A DNA stretch of 64,000 bases, from the NCBI GenBank assembly GCA_964036315.1, contig OZ038498.1:13310850-13374849 (forward strand), read 5' to 3'. Below are positions 34,606 through 46,714 of the stretch, piece by piece. A program made the position numbers and the translations under genes. Positions within the stretch are counted from its first letter, which is position 1. Each line of letters starts with the position of its first letter. A model generated the notes under the pieces. It saw only the letters and a list, made by a program, of their open reading frames with translations. It had not been told where the DNA came from and searched no databases. The DNA is from Acanthosepion esculentum (taxonomy: Eukaryota; Mollusca; Cephalopoda; Sepiida; Sepiidae).

Positions 34606-34994
34606 TTTTTAAGCTCATCACCCCAAGCAAGCCTGGAAGCCACTAGCACGCAAGGGGTTACAGAAGGTTTGGAGGAAGAGCAGATAGGAGTGGTAAAGGA
34701 GAGGATATGGAGAAAGATAGTGGATTGATCAAGGCAAGGGGGTTACAGAAGATTTGGAGCGAGAGCAGATAGGAATGAAAGGTGAAAGGATGTGGAGAAG
34801 GGAAGTGGATAGATCAAGGCAACTGGAGATGTCGATTGACGTTACACTTAAATAGTTGGAGATTGTATTTGTCAGGGAAACAGGAATAAGGAAGGGAGTT
34901 CCACAGGCGAGATGTGCGAGACATGAAGCTATTGGAGTAGAAGAGACGTCTACATCTAACAGTTTCAACGGTGAAGGGGTGGGAACGGGATGCC
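34606..34994 (-). mobile_element. jockey/CR1-like non-LTR element, 3' end (copy 3)
   Basis: On the minus strand: SRSHPFTVETVRCRRLFYSN, SRTSRLWNSLPYSCFPDKYN and LQLFKCNVNRHLQLP, followed by a stop, a pyrimidine-rich UTR, the CTTGCGTGCTAGTGGCTTCC end block and a poly-A (T-run at 34,597-34,610). Its UTR holds an 85-bp tandem duplication (34,656-34,740 and 34,741-34,825). The 5' truncation point is the centre of a perfect inverted repeat at 34,958-35,040. Same family as 1-450 and 2,881-3,312. Confidence 0.85.
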
Positions 34995-35040
34995 TACGAG
35001 GCTGGCATCCCGTTCCCACCCCTTCACCGTTGAAACTGTT
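34958..35040. repeat. Perfect 37-bp inverted repeat at RT 5' junction
   Basis: The arms 34,958-34,994 and 35,004-35,040 are exact reverse complements over 37 bp with a 9-bp loop (TACGAGGCT). Both arms are RT coding sequence (SRSHPFTVETV), one in each orientation. Confidence 0.95.
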
Positions 35041-35246
35041 CAAGCTGAGCAGGCTAGTTTGAATAGGAAGACATTTTATCTAATAAATTCCGCAAAATTT
35101 GGAATTTTCATAATATCAATTCCTTCTTTAAGAACATGCCAAACCCTTATTTTCCTGTTATCTGGTGTAATAATTGACCACAGTTCTAGTTTTTGTGATT
35201 AAATCAAATGTTCACCAAATTCTTTGATGACATGGAACATAGTATT

Positions 35247-35248
35247 TG

Positions 35249-35299
<51 letters not shown>

Positions 35300-35945
35300 C
35301 CTTGACTTTTGTAATCGTAGGGCGGATCCTAAGGCAGAAGCCACACTAACTCTTTTCCACAACGGTCTATCAGTAGCAGCCATCTGCAATTCTGGTACAG
35401 TCATACCTGTCCATTGTTTGACATTGTCCAACCAGTTTTTGCATTGGCGTCCTCTCCTACATCCACTTTCAATGGAGCCTTGCATGATGGACTTGCACAG
35501 GCAGTCGTATCTTGTAATGTGTCCAAACCATGCCATTTTACTCCATTTGACAGTGGCGAGAAGAGGTTCCTGGTGTCCTACAAAACTTTCAACCCTTTTC
35601 TGCATAAACTCATTGTTTTTTTGTTCCCAATAGAAAATGCCAAGGAGTTTTCTCAATCATTTGTTTTCAAATGCTTGGATCCTTCTCTCTGTTTCTGCCA
35701 ATAGTGTCAGGGTTTCACGTCCATATAGCAGAATGGAGACTACCAACGATTTGTACAGTCTGTACTTTCTTTGAAAGCTGATTTTGCTCCTCCATATTCT
35801 TGACAATTTGGCCTTCGCTGCCATGGCTGTGGCAATGCATGTGCTGATTTCCAAGTTGTAGGTACCATCTTTAGATAAGATTGCTCCTAACTATTTAAAA
35901 CTGGACACTTCCTCCAGTGAATTCCCATTAGGATTTGTTTTCTTG
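35247..35945 (-). mobile_element. RTE-like non-LTR retrotransposon, 3' part with (ATG)n tail
   Basis: On the minus strand two adjoining frames (35,854-35,657, then 35,656-35,294) give the C-terminal RT region. They read LEEVSSFK, LGAILSKDGTYNLEISTCIA, LSRIWRSKISFQRKYRLYKS, VVSILLYGRETLTLLAETER, RIQAFENK, then WSKMAWFGHITRYDCLCKS, GCRRGRQCKNWLDNVKQWTG and ATDRPLWKRVSVAS. The frame break is at about 35,657 and there is a stop near 35,893. The 3' end runs into an (ATG)n tract (plus strand ATC/CAT, 35,250-35,297), the microsatellite-type tail usual for RTE elements. It is 5'-truncated at about 35,945. Confidence 0.88.
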
Positions 35946-36479
35946 TATTAGAGAACATATTTTTGCAGTGGTGACGTCGTTGAGTTTAATCATGGAATAT
36001 GTTAACATTATTATAAAGAATGGAATTGCCAATTTTTGTATCTGTTATGAAGAAATCACTTTGGTTTTTTGTAATATGTCTCGTAATATCTTTCTGTATA
36101 CCAAAAGTGTTAATTTTATAATAGATGATTTGATAAAGGAAACTTTTCTTTAAGTAGTATATAAAACCTAGATATGTACAGAGAAAAATATTTTCATTTA
36201 AAAATATTTGTAACTCAAAGTATTTTACTAGAAAGCAATCTAAACATAAAAGAAAAAGATTTTTGTTTTTGAGAACAAACGATGAATGTAATCCATGATT
36301 TATAATTGGAACATGAGGTCATGTTCCAAATAAATATCCTGAGTGTGAAAATAATAATTATGAGAATGGCATTTGTATTATGACACTGACAAACAATAAA
36401 GAAATAAAATTAGTCACTCTTTTAATATCTATTTCAGTGTCAACATTATTTCTAGGATGTCTTACTCTCCCTCTTTTAT
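35946..36479. other. Non-coding, no feature recognised
   Basis: AT-rich sequence with no supported gene or repeat. Confidence 0.45.
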
Positions 36480-37612
36480 TGATTTATATATTATTTTTAT
36501 ATATATTATTTTATATTATTTGTATATATATTATTTTATATTATTTTTTATATATTATTTATATATATATTATTTTATATTATTTTATATTGCTTTTATA
36601 TATTATTTTTATGTATATAATTTTATATATATTATTTTTATATATTATATATATATTATTTTATATTTATTATTTTAATATGTTATTTTTATATATATTA
36701 TTATATATTATTTGTATATATATTATTTTGTATTATTTTTATATATTATTTCATATATATTATTTTATATTGCTTTTATATATTATTTTTATATATATCA
36801 TTTTATATTATTTGTATATATACTATTTTATATTGTTTTTTATATATTATTTATATATATATTATTTTATATTATTTTATATTGCATTTATATATTATTT
36901 TTATGTATATTATTTTATATATATTATTTTTTTATATTATATATATTATTTTATATTTATTATTTTTATATATTATTTTATATATATTTTATATTATATA
37001 TATATTATTTTGTATTATTTTTATATATTATATATATATTATTTTATATGTATTATTTTATATTGCTTTTATATATTATTTTTATATATATTATTTTATA
37101 TATTATTTTATATTTATTATTTTTATATATTTTATATATATAATATTTTTATATTATTTTATATTGTTTTTATATATTATTTTTATGTATATTATTTTAT
37201 ATATATTATTTTTATATATTATATATATATTATTTTATATTTATTATTTTTATATATTATTTTTATGTATATATTATTTTATATTATTTGTATATATATT
37301 ATTTTGTATTATTTTTATATATTATTTTATATATATTATTTTATATTGCTTTTATATATTATTTTTATATATATTATTTTATATTATTTTTGTATATTAT
37401 TTTTATATATATTATTTTATATTAAATTTTATATAATATTTTTATATTTATTATTTTATATATATTATTTTATATTATTTTTGTATATTATTTTTATATA
37501 TATATATATATTATTTTATATTATGTTTGTATATATTAGTTTATATTATTTTTATATATTATTTTTATATATTATTTTTATATATATTATTTATATTATT
37601 TTTATATTTATC
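36480..37612. repeat. 1.1-kb TATTATTTTTATATA satellite-like block
   Basis: The block is built almost only of A and T in runs such as TATATTATTTTTATATATTA, with G/C only in sporadic TTGTATAT or TTTATGTA variants. The 422-, 184- and 143-codon YIIFIYIILYY frames across it follow from the lack of stops in TTTATA repeats and are not genes. Confidence 0.95.
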
Positions 37613-39616
37613 TTGCTCTTTCTGACCAGGTTATCATTATCATTTTAATATTTGACTTAATTGTTCCTGAAATTGTGAAAACTGATTTTCATAAATACAT
37701 TTGTTGATATTTAACATTTTGCTTCTTTTATTTATGTTTTTATTTATTTTATTGTGTAACTCTTTTCTAAAATGATTTATAATGTCATTTTAACTTACAT
37801 TGTACTAAAAGTGATTAAAATGTGAACAAAATTAACATCAGTTTCTTGCTTGTTGATTAGCTACTTATATTTCTGGCAGTCACATATACTAAATAAATTG
37901 ATGAATGTTTTTTAATTGAGAAGAATGTAAATAGTCTACTGAAAACACACAAAGTCTGTTGAAATCCAAACAGACACCTAAAATATATACTCTTGCAAAA
38001 ATATTAATTCATTTTAGATATAAGAAAGTAATAAATAGTATTTAAATGCATTTTATCTTGTTTAATAATTTAATCCTCTTTGGGAACATAAAACTGATTT
38101 CCTATCACAGTTAAAACAATTTATCTGTAATTAAGCATAAAAATGAAGCAATTTTTTCAATTAAAATCATTCAACTTTTGTAAATGTCTTGATTCTTAAA
38201 CACAAAATTTCACATGCATTTTTTTATTCAAACAAACAAGTATATTTTTAAAGTTTTTATTAACCTAATTGCATATGAACAGACATAATTAAAAGCTCTG
38301 AGAAGGCTTTTGCTTTTTTTATTTCATTTTTTTAAATAAAACAGAATAAAACAAGATAGTTGTTTGATTTGAGACAAAATAAAAATAAAGAAAGGAAAGT
38401 CAAATCACTGATAGGAGAAAAATTGAGGATTGTTAATTAAAATCATTTTTTTTTTAGACAGTTTTTTTTATATTTTTTGCTGCAAGAAGTTCATGTTGGG
38501 AAAACAGAAACTTGATTAAGAATGAACACAGTGAGGACAGCAAACAAACCAACAACATCAAAAGAAAAATGCAAAAACGTCAAATTAAATTAAATTTACA
38601 GGAGTTAGAATTTGAAAAGAAAATTACAAAACAAATTATAAATAAAAATTGTAATTAAAGGAATAAACAAAAAAACAAAAAACAAAAACAAAAAAAACAA
38701 TCAAAACAAACAAAACAGCAACAAAAATGAAACCTAAACGGGATTCCGAGCTGAAAAATATTCCATTACCTTTCAGCCATGAAAAAAAGAGTCAGAAAAT
38801 TAATTTGGATTCTCATTATTGTTTGAAAGAAGATGCTACAAGTGATTAATCCATTCGTGCATTGGGAGGGGGGCGGTTTTTATGAAATGCATGATTAGAA
38901 AATTGGCTACATCTTGCTTGTCAGTAAAACAAAAGAAAAAAAGATAAAATATAGACAGAAATATTTGAATAGAAGGAAACATTTGTCGATTGTCTCTATC
39001 CATTCATACATAATCACCCAAATTTCAGTCTACTGGAGATCCTCAGACCTGTAACCCCTCCTATTTAAATCAACATGGCTGCTTAAAATATTTACAGGAT
39101 AGATTATTCTACATATAGATATAAACATTTAAGGTTTTATATTCATATTTTAAATGCAAGTGACATGTACGCAAAACTTTTATAAAGCCTCAATACCTTC
39201 ACATAGGCTAAGACAGACATTATTCATATTTATAGAAACATGATTATTTTCACTCCATTCTTTCTGATTAATATCCCCAAAGTAGAAAATATGCAGGGGA
39301 TAAAATACTTGGCCTATTTAAATTATCTTCATATAAACAAATAAGCCATCTTAAAACTTACCGAGCATCTGCAATCATCATCATTACAAAAATAATCATC
39401 ATCATTACAAACAATATTTATGAAGTGATTATTTGCTTTTATAAATATTTATGAAGCGATTATTGCTTTTATAAATAATTATAAATAATGGATATTTGTA
39501 ATTATAAATAATAATTATCTGAATTGGTTAATTGTCTTAAATTTAGAAATCTGCTCAGTCTACAACTTTGCCAGTTATAGCTCTAGTGGCAGGATTTTTT
39601 TATTTATATTTAGTTA
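37613..39616. other. Non-coding AT-rich stretch
   Basis: Poly-A rich (for example 38,660-38,725). It holds one short coding-like frame at 38,727 listed separately; otherwise nothing is recognised. Confidence 0.45.
38727..38849 (+). CDS. Small ORF of 40 codons, possible exon
   Basis: ATG to TAA frame starting MKPKRDSELKNIPLPFSHEK and ending KEDATSD. It has mixed charge, keeps CpGs, and has coding-like composition against a homopolymer background. An AG (CAAAACAG) 12 nt upstream could be an acceptor. No homology is recognised and no partner exon seen. Confidence 0.18.
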   Translation: MKPKRDSELKNIPLPFSHEKKSQKINLDSHYCLKEDATSD

Positions 39617-39720
39617 CCATATTTTCCAGCTTACAAGACGCTGCAGCTTGGAAGACACACCCTAATATTGAAAAGAAAAAAAAGTCATTCGCATACAACA
39701 ACACATTCAGCAAAGGTTTT
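39617..39720 (+). repeat. Dispersed short repeat (ACCATATTTTCCAGC type), copy 1
   Basis: ACCATATTTTCCAGCTTACA AGACGCTGCAGCTTGGAAGA then a divergent A-rich part and CATACAACAACACATTCA. The same order is at 63,881-64,000. It resembles the ACCRTATTTTCYRGC-YTATAAGAC short repeats seen in many animal genomes. Function unknown. Confidence 0.7.
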
Positions 39721-40082
39721 TCTTTACAAATCTGTTTGTAAATAAGCGAAAAAACAAGTAATTGTAGACTAATTTGAGATATTCCAAATGTTTAGCTAAT
39801 TAAGGACATTAATGAACACTCATATTATTTTCAAAAGTGGCTTTAATTATAAAGAAGTAAAAACGATTGACTCCCTAGAAATTGACTGTGTACAATCAGC
39901 ATTCTATTAAAAAGATGACATTCATCCGTTTCTTTTTTTTTCTATTGACTTATTTACTTTATTTCTTATACAATAAAAAGTCATACTTAAGTGCAAATAT
40001 AATTCCTATTTGTGAACTGCATATTTTTAGCATCTTTTAAATCACAGCATTTTAGCCATTCAGTTGTCTGTCAATCAGAATA
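39721..40082. other. Non-coding, no feature recognised
   Basis: AT-rich sequence; nothing supported. Confidence 0.45.
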
Positions 40083-40335
40083 ACCTTCAAGGAGTTTAAA
40101 ACTGGACTCTTTATTGAATCTATGTGGTGGTAGATTGCTCTCATTCTGCTAGTCATGTTTAGGAATATCTTGTTCTCTTTTTAGTATTGCTCAATTATTG
40201 CTCACTCTGTTTCTACTTTGTCAGAGTCTGTATTACACAACCCATAAACTGAAATCACAATTTGTATAGCACTAAATTCACAAGACAACATTCTAATCCA
40301 CTAAGCTATTGTTCCATGGGACAATCCAGAATCTA
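40083..40335 (-). mobile_element. tRNA-derived SINE (family C), minus copy
   Basis: On the minus strand the head GGATTGTCCCATGGAACAAT AGCTTAGTGGATTAGAATG is followed by AGCAATAATTGAGCAATAC and GAATAAAGAGTCCAGTTT, collinear with the copy at 40,745. The tail beyond the AATAAAG block is truncated. Confidence 0.7.
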
Positions 40336-40744
40336 GAATGGGAGCCTACTTGCTTTTACACTTGACCTCCTTCACTATCACTTCTCTTTCTTACTACTGC
40401 TGCTAAATCTTTTTGTGATCAAGCTTGGCCTTCTTCACTGTTATTCCTCTTTCTTTCTTTATTAAACTGCTAGTCAAGAGAAGAACAATGGAGAATCAGT
40501 TGTCTAAAGCAATCAGTGCATATGCTACCCTATGACAGCCTCCTCAGTAGGCATAACATTAATATACGTACCATATGGGAGCAGTTAATATATAAAGAAA
40601 AAGAAAAGAAATAGAGAGCCAAGCTTGACAGCAAAGTCTTCAGCAGTTTTTGGTAAGAAAGAGAAGCAACAGGAAAAGGAGATGAAGCTCCACAGCAAGG
40701 CAGCAGAAGGCGAGCAATAAAAACATTAGGTTTAAGATCCTCAG

Positions 40745-40935
40745 TTCTAGACTGAAGATTGTCTCATGGGACAATAGCCAAGTGAATTAAAGTATTAATT
40801 TGTTAATTTAAAATTCAAAGTTCAATTCCTGGATCCTGTAATGCAGACATTAGCAATAACTGAGCAATACTAAAAAAAGAGATATCCCTAGACATGGACT
40901 GCAGAACAAGAACAATCCCCCCCCCCAAAAAAAGG
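40745..40935 (+). mobile_element. tRNA-derived SINE (family C), plus copy
   Basis: The head reads GTCTCATGGGACAATAGCCA AGTGAATTAAAG, with B-box-like AAGTTCAATTCCTGGATCC. The body has AGCAATAACTGAGCAATAC and ATATCCCTAGACATGGACTG, then CAAGAACAATC. The copy stops at a C-run (40,918-40,926) without the hairpin tail. Confidence 0.72.
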
Positions 40936-41857
40936 ATGTTTTTCATCATGAAATTATTTAAATTGTGTAACGGTTAGCAGCAGATTTCTTTTTAAATTTC
41001 AAGTCATCGTTTGATTTTAGAAGCATGTAAAAAAAAGTTAATCTTGGTACTGAAAGTGGCAAGTCAAGTTGTTCCATGAGGCTTGGTATTGTCTAGAATG
41101 AAAATAGTTGTTTTGATGAAAGAGAACCAGTAAAATTTGACATGTTTGTCACTTGTTTTGTTGACATTATGTCTCTTAAAGCATCTATTTTTAGTGTTTG
41201 CAATGTAAACATTGCTTAAGAAAATTTTTTTTCCTTCCGGAAAATGTTCTGGTATCATCACTCAACTTCTGTTTTTTGACAAATAGCAAATTTAAAACTT
41301 CATGCATGATTTTGAGCTTTACATTTTCAAGTGATCAAGCCTGTACATTAAAAATTGAGAAAATAGTAAATATTAAATATTATTACTATCAGATTTTAAA
41401 TAATAAATGTTATATTAATCAATTTGATTATATTAATTCAATTAAAAAAATAAGATAAAAGATTCTTAATGAGTGAGTTGACAATATATCTAGAGAAACA
41501 AATCTATTTGGTTTATTTAATACTTCTAAATATGAAATGCATGAAATTGGATAAAGTATTGCAGAGGTCAACAAATATGATTGTAAAAATATTGGTTTTT
41601 TTTTCATAAATAAATGTGTGTATCCAAAAGAAAGATATCATTGTCAGGATAGCAACTGCATATGAAAAAGGTGAACCGACCTGATGGGATGAATGAAGTA
41701 AATAGTAGTATAGATAATTCAAAAGGCTAATCTTGGAAAAAAACGAACCAAAAGATTCATTTTTCTCATTTACTGCCTGATCAAATTCCTTGGCTCTATC
41801 AATTTGACTCATTTTTCCCATTTGTAGGCTATGTATAACATTTGTATCATATTTAAC

Positions 41858-41859
<2 letters not shown>
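40936..41859. other. Non-coding, no feature recognised
   Basis: AT-rich sequence; the open frames here have no recognised motif. Confidence 0.45.
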
Positions 41860-41897
<38 letters not shown>

Positions 41898-41997
41898 TAT
41901 GATGAAAACGAATAGAGTACACTTCTAACGTTCATAACATTTAATTTAAAAGAGGACTCAATATATAGTAGAGCAATATTATATATAATATTATATA

Positions 41998-42064
<67 letters not shown>

Positions 42065-42099
42065 GTATTATATATAATATATGTATATATAGAGAGAGC

Positions 42100-42139
<40 letters not shown>

Positions 42140-42237
42140 AGGTATGATGAGAACGAATAGAGTACACTTCTAACATTCATAACATTTAATTTAAAAGTGG
42201 GTTCAATACATAGTAGACCAATATGATATAAATATAA

Positions 42238-42309
<72 letters not shown>

Positions 42310-42357
42310 AGAGAGAGCAATATTATATATAATGTTATATATATATAGAGAGAGAGC

Positions 42358-42400
<43 letters not shown>
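41860..42400. repeat. (TA)n/(GA)n cluster with an internal tandem duplication of about 245 bp
   Basis: The unique-looking block AGGTATGATGAAAACGAATA ... AACATTTAATTTAAAAG occurs at 41,896 and again at 42,141, each followed by TA and GAGA microsatellites. One segment of about 245 bp containing microsatellites was therefore duplicated in tandem. Confidence 0.85.
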
Positions 42401-42459
42401 TGAACAAAGTAGTGAACACTTAGAGGTGACAGTCTGTTTCATGCTAGATGCAATCGTAG

Positions 42460-42462
42460 ATG

Positions 42463-42502
<40 letters not shown>

Positions 42503-42775
42503 ATTTTATTTTAGATATTAGAACAAAAACATGTTGAAATTGCTACACAATAGGTTTCGTGTTTCAGCACCTCTTTACCAGTCACTTACCATTCACCTGA
42601 AGAGGTGCAATGCCATGCCGAAACACAAAAGCTATTGTGTAGCAATTTCAGCACGTTTTTGTTCTAATATATCTAAAAAAGAAAAATAATAATAATAATA
42701 TATTGGTCTACTTTGTATTGAGCACTTTTAAAAAAAAATAAATGCTACAAACAGTTCTTACTCTCATTTAGGTAA

Positions 42776-42832
<57 letters not shown>

Positions 42833-42930
42833 TTATTTTAGATATTAGAACAAAAACATGTTGAAATCGCTACACAATAGCTTTCATCTTTTGGCACTAT
42901 GTCGTACCTCTTCAGGCAAATGATAAGTGG
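42460..42930. repeat. Inverted pair plus third copy of a hairpin-tail repeat
   Basis: TTTTAGATATTAGAACAAAA ... GCTACACAATAG at 42,511-42,600 is repeated in inverse orientation at 42,600-42,680 (GTGTAGCAATTTCAGCACGT ... TCTAATATATCTAAA) and again directly at 42,836-42,925. The right copy carries CCTGAAGAGGTGCAATGCCA then TGCCGAAACAC, the hairpin-tail motif seen in the SINE tails here. TA microsatellites separate the copies. Confidence 0.8.
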
Positions 42931-42945
42931 TGTTTTCTCTCATTT

Positions 42946-42979
<34 letters not shown>

Positions 42980-43128
42980 TATAATTATTTTTTCATAAAC
43001 ACACCAATCACTCAGAGAACTCAATACTTGCTCGAAGAATCTTGCATTATCAGCAGTAGTTGTGACTGTTTACAAATTCGTCCCTTGCTCCCCACAGTGC
43101 TCGACCAATTAAAATATTTCATCGAGAG

Positions 43129-43132
<4 letters not shown>

Positions 43133-43205
<73 letters not shown>
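43133..43205. repeat. (TA)n(CA)n microsatellite
   Basis: TA units run into CA units. Confidence 0.95.
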
Positions 43206-43207
<2 letters not shown>

Positions 43208-44948
43208 AGCCTTGTGCTTGGGTATGCACTTATATTTAAGTTTATATTTATATGTATTCTTGGTATTTCACATCATCTTAGAAAACTAATTTAGGTTCTT
43301 CCTTGAACCTCAAAAGGAAAATCTCTGATTCTTGGAATCTCTCTTCTCTTGAAATATAAAAAAAAAAACATGCAAAATAACTTTGTACCATTCGGCTTGT
43401 AATTTTATATAAGGCACTGAAAGTATATAAATACTTATTCTGAAAATAATGCTCATTTGGTGCCAGAATGATTGTTGATATATTCCAATCATGTCAAATT
43501 GGTTTAGTCTGTCTTCACAGAGTTTTCCATGTTAATTGATAAAAAAACAAATAAAGTTTGTAGAAAAAATACATATGTGAACATCTGAAGAGCTTTGGTA
43601 AGAAGAACTTCTTGTAAAATCTTTATATTTATTCATAAATACTTATTATTATTCAAGTGAAATCATGCAAACATTAATGCACAGAACCCATCAACATGAG
43701 AATTGAGGCAGATAAAATCTTTGAGCAAATTCTCTATCATTCCTTTCATAATTATTAAGAGTTGGAAGCCATAGCTATGTGGAAATATCTCTACTTGCCA
43801 TGATGTCTTATATATCCAGGACTCCTCCTGACAACTTTGCCATTATCTTAATAAATATCTCCCTTCTGTTTAGTGAAACTTTTAAAGGTATTGAGTGCAG
43901 TATCTCTAGTATGGAGATGCTTATTAAGGAAGTGATGATAGACCCCACCACAAAAAGAAAAAAGGAAGAAAGAAAATAGCTGAAAGACATTTTTTTTTTA
44001 AGTTTTTGAAGTTAAACTTCATCTGTTCATTAAAAAACTTAGAGATCTGGAATTTTCAGCCAATTTTTTTGTTTTCTATAAATAGATTGTATAGAAAAAG
44101 TTGACAAACATTTGTTATATTACAAAAGATGAAGGTATTTTAACAAATTTATTTACTTTAAGGGATTTCAGTTTTTCTCTCAAACAACAAAATCAACAAC
44201 TTATTCCTTAAATAACACACTAAATAATAATTTAGGCACACACATCCATACTCACATAAATTACTTGTTAATCTTTATAGTCATGTCTTAGCTGAAACCG
44301 ATTTTATAAGCATACAAATATATAGTCATAAGTTTGCATAACAAAAAAAATGGCTGGCTCCAAATTTTGATAGCTTCTGTCCAATACAAACACCGTTGTC
44401 TCTTTGATATTTTCTCAGGATAAGAAAGATTAGGGATAATTCTGTTATAAAAATAAACACAGAAGGTAGAATAATCAGAAATATGCCATTCATTCATGAC
44501 CATTCTCAGAAAGACGGTTTACCAAGAGAAAAACAAAAGGCCATATTTCTTTTGTAGCCCAAAGGTCAACAGCTGAAAGAGACTAATAAAATTGTTGATA
44601 ATGAATTTTCTCAATGGGCTGAATAAAACATATTATTAATTAAAAAAACAACACAACCATCTTCATAACAGTACACAACAATCTACCATTAACAGAATTA
44701 ACTAAAGGTTTTGCTTTTTCTTCAGAAGATGTATGTAATCTTGCCCAGATGCATTGAAATTACCAGACTGGCAAGTAAAAAATACTTTGTATCCAAAGAG
44801 ACAAACCAGTTCACCAAGAGGTAATTATACTGGCAAAATTATATTCACAAAATTCAAATTTATCTTGAGTTCATGAAATTCAAATTGTTCAGTTTTTAAT
44901 ACAATCTGTAAAACTACTTTGATGAGTGAGGCATATGGCAAGAAAGGC

Positions 44949-44988
<40 letters not shown>

Positions 44989-46482
44989 AGAATTAGTGTA
45001 AGTAAATTACTGGAGTAAATGAATGCCCTGAGAGTAAATTTGTTAAGTTGGTTGATTTTGATGCAAACCTCGGTTGGAATACGTAATGTCAAATTTTGTA
45101 TGGGGCACCTAGTGAGGATCCAAATCATTACTCAGTAGTAATGCTCAACCAGACTAACCTTGCTAACCATTATTCAATGCTAGGATCTTAGTAATTATCT
45201 TGTCAAAGATGGTCACTTAAAGATCTTATAAAAGGTGGAAGAAACGAGGAAATATCTGAAGTGTTTGTTAAAAGAAAGAAAGAAGTTGTTCAACATGGTA
45301 GAGTCTAACAGATTAATCTGTGATCAAGTTTTACGACAGAGTCTTTGATAATAATTAAGGGATGGGCTGAGATTGCACACTGTTTAATGAAAGAAGCATG
45401 GTTGAAGCAAATCAGATTTGCAGTGGTATATTTGTAAAGCACACAATTCCATGGCATACCAGCATGCCTGTGGTTAGATGTGGTAATTTATATAAGACAC
45501 TGTTTATCAGTATAAAATCTTTGGTAAAGGATGATACCGTACACCAGAGTGCCAATGGTTATAGGTGGCTTAATTGGCCAAATTAGGCTAATGTTAACAG
45601 GCAAAAACATATTGGAAAATCAGAATTAATCTGCTTTAAAAAAAAAAAAAAGAAAAGATAAGTAAACATAAATGACTAATTTGACAAAAAACAAAAATGT
45701 TTTAAAAACAAAAAAATCATATCTTGAAAACTCATTTTTATTGGGTTTAGGCAGAGAAATGGGACAGAAAGAGATATTGTGAAAGTCAGATTCATCTTGA
45801 CTGGATGAAATCTGAGAACACTTGCAATCATTAAACCAAATTTTAAAAAAATTGTAAACAAGACAAAAATTACTAAAAGGAAATTAAAAAAAAAAAAAAC
45901 AGAAGAATCATTTGTCATAAAGAAATTGGGGCAGAAATACAAACGGGCCTTTCATATAAGGGCGTCTAAATCTCGACATCAAAGTTATAGATAGATAGAT
46001 AATACTAATGCTGATATAACACACCTTAGCTGAATGTTTTCAAAGAATAAGTTAAAGTTTCATCCTGTGATTGTTCAAGCAATAAATTACTTGATCAAGA
46101 AGGAACAATCAGAAGCAACATAAATAGTGAATAGAAGATTTTTTAAAATCCATTCCTTTTGTTTAAAAGACACAAGCATCAATAGAAGCAAGTAATACGT
46201 CTCGTGTCAGAAAAGAACACAAGTAGAGGAAAGGAAGCAGAGCCAAATGAGCATTGCACACATCTTACAAAAACACTGGTAGGGACTCAGTACTATCAAA
46301 ATTATAACAATAATAGTAATAATCATCATTATCATCATCAGCTTTGCAACTAAAATCATTGCCATCAATATAATTATTAATATTACTCAAGAAAAACTGA
46401 GCTCTGTAATTTTGTATTTGTATACATAATGTTGATTGTGTGTGTATGTTGCTCTGTATGTGTGTTTGTTGGGTTTTGTGTG
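43206..46482. other. Non-coding stretch
   Basis: A (GA)n microsatellite lies at about 44,951-44,986, a poly-A at 45,639-45,651 and GATA units near 45,988-46,002. The open frames at 43,779-43,979, 44,288-44,503 and 45,398-45,586 carry no motif I recognise and have no splice context. Confidence 0.45.
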
Positions 46483-46485
46483 TGC

Positions 46486-46520
<35 letters not shown>
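46483..46520. repeat. (GT)n microsatellite
   Basis: A run of GT units just downstream of the last PDZ-LIM-type exon on the minus strand. Confidence 0.9.
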
Positions 46521-46522
<2 letters not shown>

Positions 46523-46580
46523 CATGGGGATGGGTTGGTTTGTCAAATTATAGAAAAGAATGGATATCATTTTTAGTATG

Positions 46581-46714
46581 TTAAAAGTCTGTACATCCCA
46601 TCTCAGCTGCACTTTCTTGAGGAGGTATTTTTGCCTTTTGTATAATTCTCATCGACCGGGACTGACGAGGTTGCGATCTTACAGGTTTATCATCATCTTC
46701 ACTTTGATTGGCAC
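46581..46714 (-). CDS. PDZ-LIM (Enigma/ZASP-like) linker exon D
   Basis: On the minus strand a very good acceptor (CTTTTTCCATTTTTCCCAG) is followed, in phase 1, by ANQSEDDDKPVRSQPRQSRS MRIIQKAKI and then a PPQESAAEMGCTDF end at TAA (46,581-46,583). The piece QSRSMRIIQ corresponds to the QSRSFRIL motif of Enigma, ENH and LDB3/ZASP linkers, which lies between the PDZ and LIM domains of these actin/Z-line scaffolds. Acceptor phase matches the donor of exon C (49,771), 3,056 bp upstream in the gene. Either the protein ends here as a LIM-less isoform, or a weak phase-1 donor (GGAT|GTACAG) leads to further exons; I cannot decide. Exon reality is well supported. Family assignment is an inference from one short motif. 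Confidence 0.65.

Noticed and set aside
35208..35633. 141-codon plus-strand frame with a poly-His run
   Set aside because: Antisense of the RTE-like RT and its (ATG)n tail.
36380..37648. 422-codon open frame, longest in the window
   Set aside because: It is an AT-only repeat block lacking stop codons; the peptide is only Y, I, F and L with no domain.
41513..41935. 140-codon minus frame
   Set aside because: Its N-terminus is a TA microsatellite and the rest has no recognisable motif.
43779..43979. Plus-strand 66-codon frame considered as an RT block
   Set aside because: No conserved RT motif could be read in any frame around it.
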